Below, in pieces: positions 5,911 to 7,444 of a DNA stretch of 7,444 nucleotides; the stretch's first letter is position 1, and the number at the start of each line of letters is the position of its first letter. The notes under the pieces are model-generated. The model ran no database searches. It saw only the letters and a program-made list of their open reading frames with translations, and had not been told where the DNA came from. Position numbers and translations under genes: made by a program. Source of the DNA: JBGTLA01 sp041744375 (lineage in GTDB: Bacteria; Actinomycetota; Acidimicrobiia; Spongiisociales; ZC4RG35); assembly GCA_041744375.1 (NCBI GenBank), contig JBGTLA010000061.1:1-7444 (forward strand). Direction: 5' to 3'.

Positions 5911-5936
5911 CTCCTTTCGTACCAGATATCGTACCA
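5911..5936 (-). promoter_or_regulatory. yefM-yoeB operator direct repeats with ribosome binding site
   Basis: On the minus strand the octamer TGGTACGA occurs twice, at 5929-5936 and 5917-5924, separated by TATC (period 12 bases). Each copy contains the palindrome GTAC, and a GATATC palindrome lies between the GTAC cores. It is immediately followed by the AAAGGAG ribosome site (5911-5917) of yefM. YefM/YoeB complexes are known to bind short repeats at their own promoter, so this is the likely autoregulatory site. TACGAT (5928-5933) could be the -10 element; I see no matching -35. Confidence 0.55.
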
Positions 5937-5989
5937 CATGGGTCGGCCTGTGGTCGGTACTCGAGGACGATTACTCGGCAAGCCCGTCC

Positions 5990-7444
5990 TCAGCCCAGGC
6001 TGCGGTCGAGGTCCCGTTGGCGGGGCCGGCTGGGTGTGCCGGCGTAGCGGTGGATGGCGCTGTCGATGAACTCCTGGTCTCGGCCAAGTCGGATGGCGAG
6101 GTGAGCCACCGCCACGGATCTGTCGGCTGGTGCTTCGATCGGGTCGATGACTGCAGCGGCGGCCAAGAGTACGCGGACCGGGCCTTCGACTTCGTCGAGG
6201 TTGTGGCGTTCGACGATCCGGTCGATGAGATGGGACGTGAGCGGCTGCGCCTCGGCCACTGCCTCCAAAAACACAGGAGCCTGGCCGGTGAGGAGGAGGT
6301 CGGCGGGGTCCCGGCCGTCGGGTAGGCGTGCGATCCGGACATCGGCGGCGGATCGGACCTGGTCGAGGTTGTGCTCGACGGCGAGTTGGCCAGCGTGGTC
6401 ACCGTCGAAAGCCAACACGATCCGGTTGGCGTGATGACTCAGCGTGTCGAGGTGTTGGGGGGTGACGGCGGTGCCTCCGGTGCCGACCACATTCCTGATG
6501 CCGGCCTGGTGGGCGGCGAGGACGTCGGTGTAGCCCTCCACCACAACTGCGGTGCTCGTCCGGGCGATTTCGTCTCGTGCGGTGTGGAGCCCATAGAGCA
6601 GTGTCCGTTTGGCGTACAGGCTCGTCTCGGGGCCGTTGAGATACTTGGGGCCGTCTCCTGTGACCAGGCGACCGGCGAAACCCGCGGGTTGGCCGTCGCT
6701 GTCGAGCACCGGAAAGATGAGCCGGCCGCGCATCGAGTCATACGGACGCCCGTTGGACGCTCGGCCCCCAACGCCGGCCCCGACGATCAGGTCGTCGTCG
6801 AATCCGAGTCGTCCCAGGTGCTGGGTGAGGGCGTTCCATGACGGTGGGGCGTACCCGAGACGCCACGCTTGGGCGGTGCCAGGTTCGAAACCGCGCTCGT
6901 CGAGGTAGTCGCGGGCTTTGGCGCCGTAGGGTCCGTGGAGGCGCTCCTCAAAGAAGACCGTCGCTGCTTCGACGACTGTCCGCAGGTCCTCGGTGCTGGC
7001 TGCTAGGTCGGGTTCGATTGCCATCTCCCAGGCTCCTTTCACGTCCCGGACCTTCTCCACGACGGTTTGGCGGGTGTGTTGGAGGGTGCGGTCTCTGCCG
7101 ATTTGGTCGATGATTCGGCGGGCGGAGCTGGTTACCCGGTTGGCGGTGGCGGTGACCTGGTCGAGGTCCCCTCCGCTCCACGCCGCCACATAGGGCAGGC
7201 TGTAGTCGGCGGAGTCGATCCCGACCGACCCGCACACCATGTAGGCCACCGACTCGGCCTCAACCTCGACGACACCTCGGCAGTCGGGCCGGCCGTCGCT
7301 TCCCGGTTCGTGTAGGCGGATGTGCGCCAGTTCGTGCACGGCGGTCTTGAACCGTTGCGCTCCCGACAGCCCTCCTCGGATCGTGACGTGGCGTCGGACC
7401 ATGTCGGTCATCCCGTTAGCCGAACCCAACACGGTGGCGTCGGC
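5990..7444 (-). CDS. Zinc-metallopeptidase (ArdC/ImmA-like) fused to DnaG-type primase core (partial)
   Basis: Open at the right edge; at least 484 codons are visible. Residues below are counted from the in-window GTG at 7432, which is probably not the real start because the frame continues upstream. The first part (about 25-110) has a zinc-peptidase signature HELAH (33-37) with a likely third ligand in EVEAES (E60), as in the zincin part of ArdC-type anti-restriction proteins and ImmA/IrrE relatives. The second part (about 160-465) is a DnaG RNA-polymerase core: RLGYAP, MRGRLIFPVLD, GFAGR, GPKYLNGPET, LLYGL, then TOPRIM VVVEGYTDVL (E299) and AFDGDHAG (D343, D345), followed by DPADLL. The E299-D343 spacing (44) equals that of E. 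coli DnaG (E265-D309). There is no DnaG zinc-ribbon in view and no C-terminal helicase-binding domain. Such fusions resemble the polyvalent proteins of phages and conjugative elements, delivered to or acting early in recipients. Confidence 0.85.
   Translation of the reverse strand, partial: ADATVLGSANGMTDMVRRHVTIRGGLSGAQRFKTAVHELAHIRLHEPGSDGRPDCRGVVEVEAESVAYMVCGSVGIDSADYSLPYVAAWSGGDLDQVTATANRVTSSARRIIDQIGRDRTLQHTRQTVVEKVRDVKGAWEMAIEPDLAASTEDLRTVVEAATVFFEERLHGPYGAKARDYLDERGFEPGTAQAWRLGYAPPSWNALTQHLGRLGFDDDLIVGAGVGGRASNGRPYDSMRGRLIFPVLDSDGQPAGFAGRLVTGDGPKYLNGPETSLYAKRTLLYGLHTARDEIARTSTAVVVEGYTDVLAAHQAGIRNVVGTGGTAVTPQHLDTLSHHANRIVLAFDGDHAGQLAVEHNLDQVRSAADVRIARLPDGRDPADLLLTGQAPVFLEAVAEAQPLTSHLIDRIVERHNLDEVEGPVRVLLAAAAVIDPIEAPADRSVAVAHLAIRLGRDQEFIDSAIHRYAGTPSRPRQRDLDRSLG

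Noticed and set aside
1..7444. CRISPR arrays, tRNA or rRNA genes, full insertion sequences, phage integrase
   Set aside because: No regularly spaced repeats, no tRNA T-arm/anticodon layout, no rRNA-like stretches and no integrase motifs were seen on either strand.

Overview
The window is high-GC DNA with dense coding on both strands, GTG/ATG starts and tight gene junctions. Its exported proteins carry long Thr/Pro linkers, and several protein families are typical of Actinobacteria; the TTT/PPP-rich lipoprotein linker suggests, but does not prove, Acidimicrobiia or a relative. The gene mix (SAF-domain membrane protein, PKD-like exported protein, zinc-peptidase/primase fusion, two toxin-antitoxin loci, an IS scar) fits an accessory region such as an integrated conjugative element or plasmid-derived island. 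No integrase, attachment site or conjugation ATPase is visible, so this remains inference.

Layout. Positions 1-2097, minus strand: three overlapping or abutting genes read leftward, namely a two-domain lipoprotein, an exported PKD-like protein, and the N-terminus of an SAF-type membrane protein that runs off the left edge. Positions 2098-2341: a divergent control region with a candidate promoter for the lipoprotein and, next to hipB, two copies of an A+T-rich dyad TAAT-N4-ATTA. Positions 2342-3903, plus strand: hipB and hipA, separated by 2 bases. HipA has the full family length but has lost the ATP-binding Lys, the catalytic Asp and the metal-binding Asn, so it looks like a pseudokinase. Positions 4100-4750: an isolated Cys-containing lipoprotein of unknown function. 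Positions 4751-5388: no intact gene, only a frameshifted minus-strand scrap resembling the C-terminus of an ISL3-family transposase. Positions 5389-5903, minus: an intact yefM-yoeB toxin-antitoxin pair with an ATGA overlap and a direct-repeat operator. Positions 5990-7444, minus: a protein open at the right edge, with an HExxH zinc-peptidase domain followed by a DnaG-type primase core.

How they fit together: the primase fusion probably serves replication or establishment of a mobile element, and yefM-yoeB directly downstream could stabilise it. The left-hand exported/SAF cluster looks like part of a surface or transfer apparatus continuing beyond position 1. The hipBA locus keeps its DNA-binding partner and operators but appears to have lost kinase chemistry. 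It may now act as a regulator or as an antidote to an active HipA, which makes it the most unusual item here.
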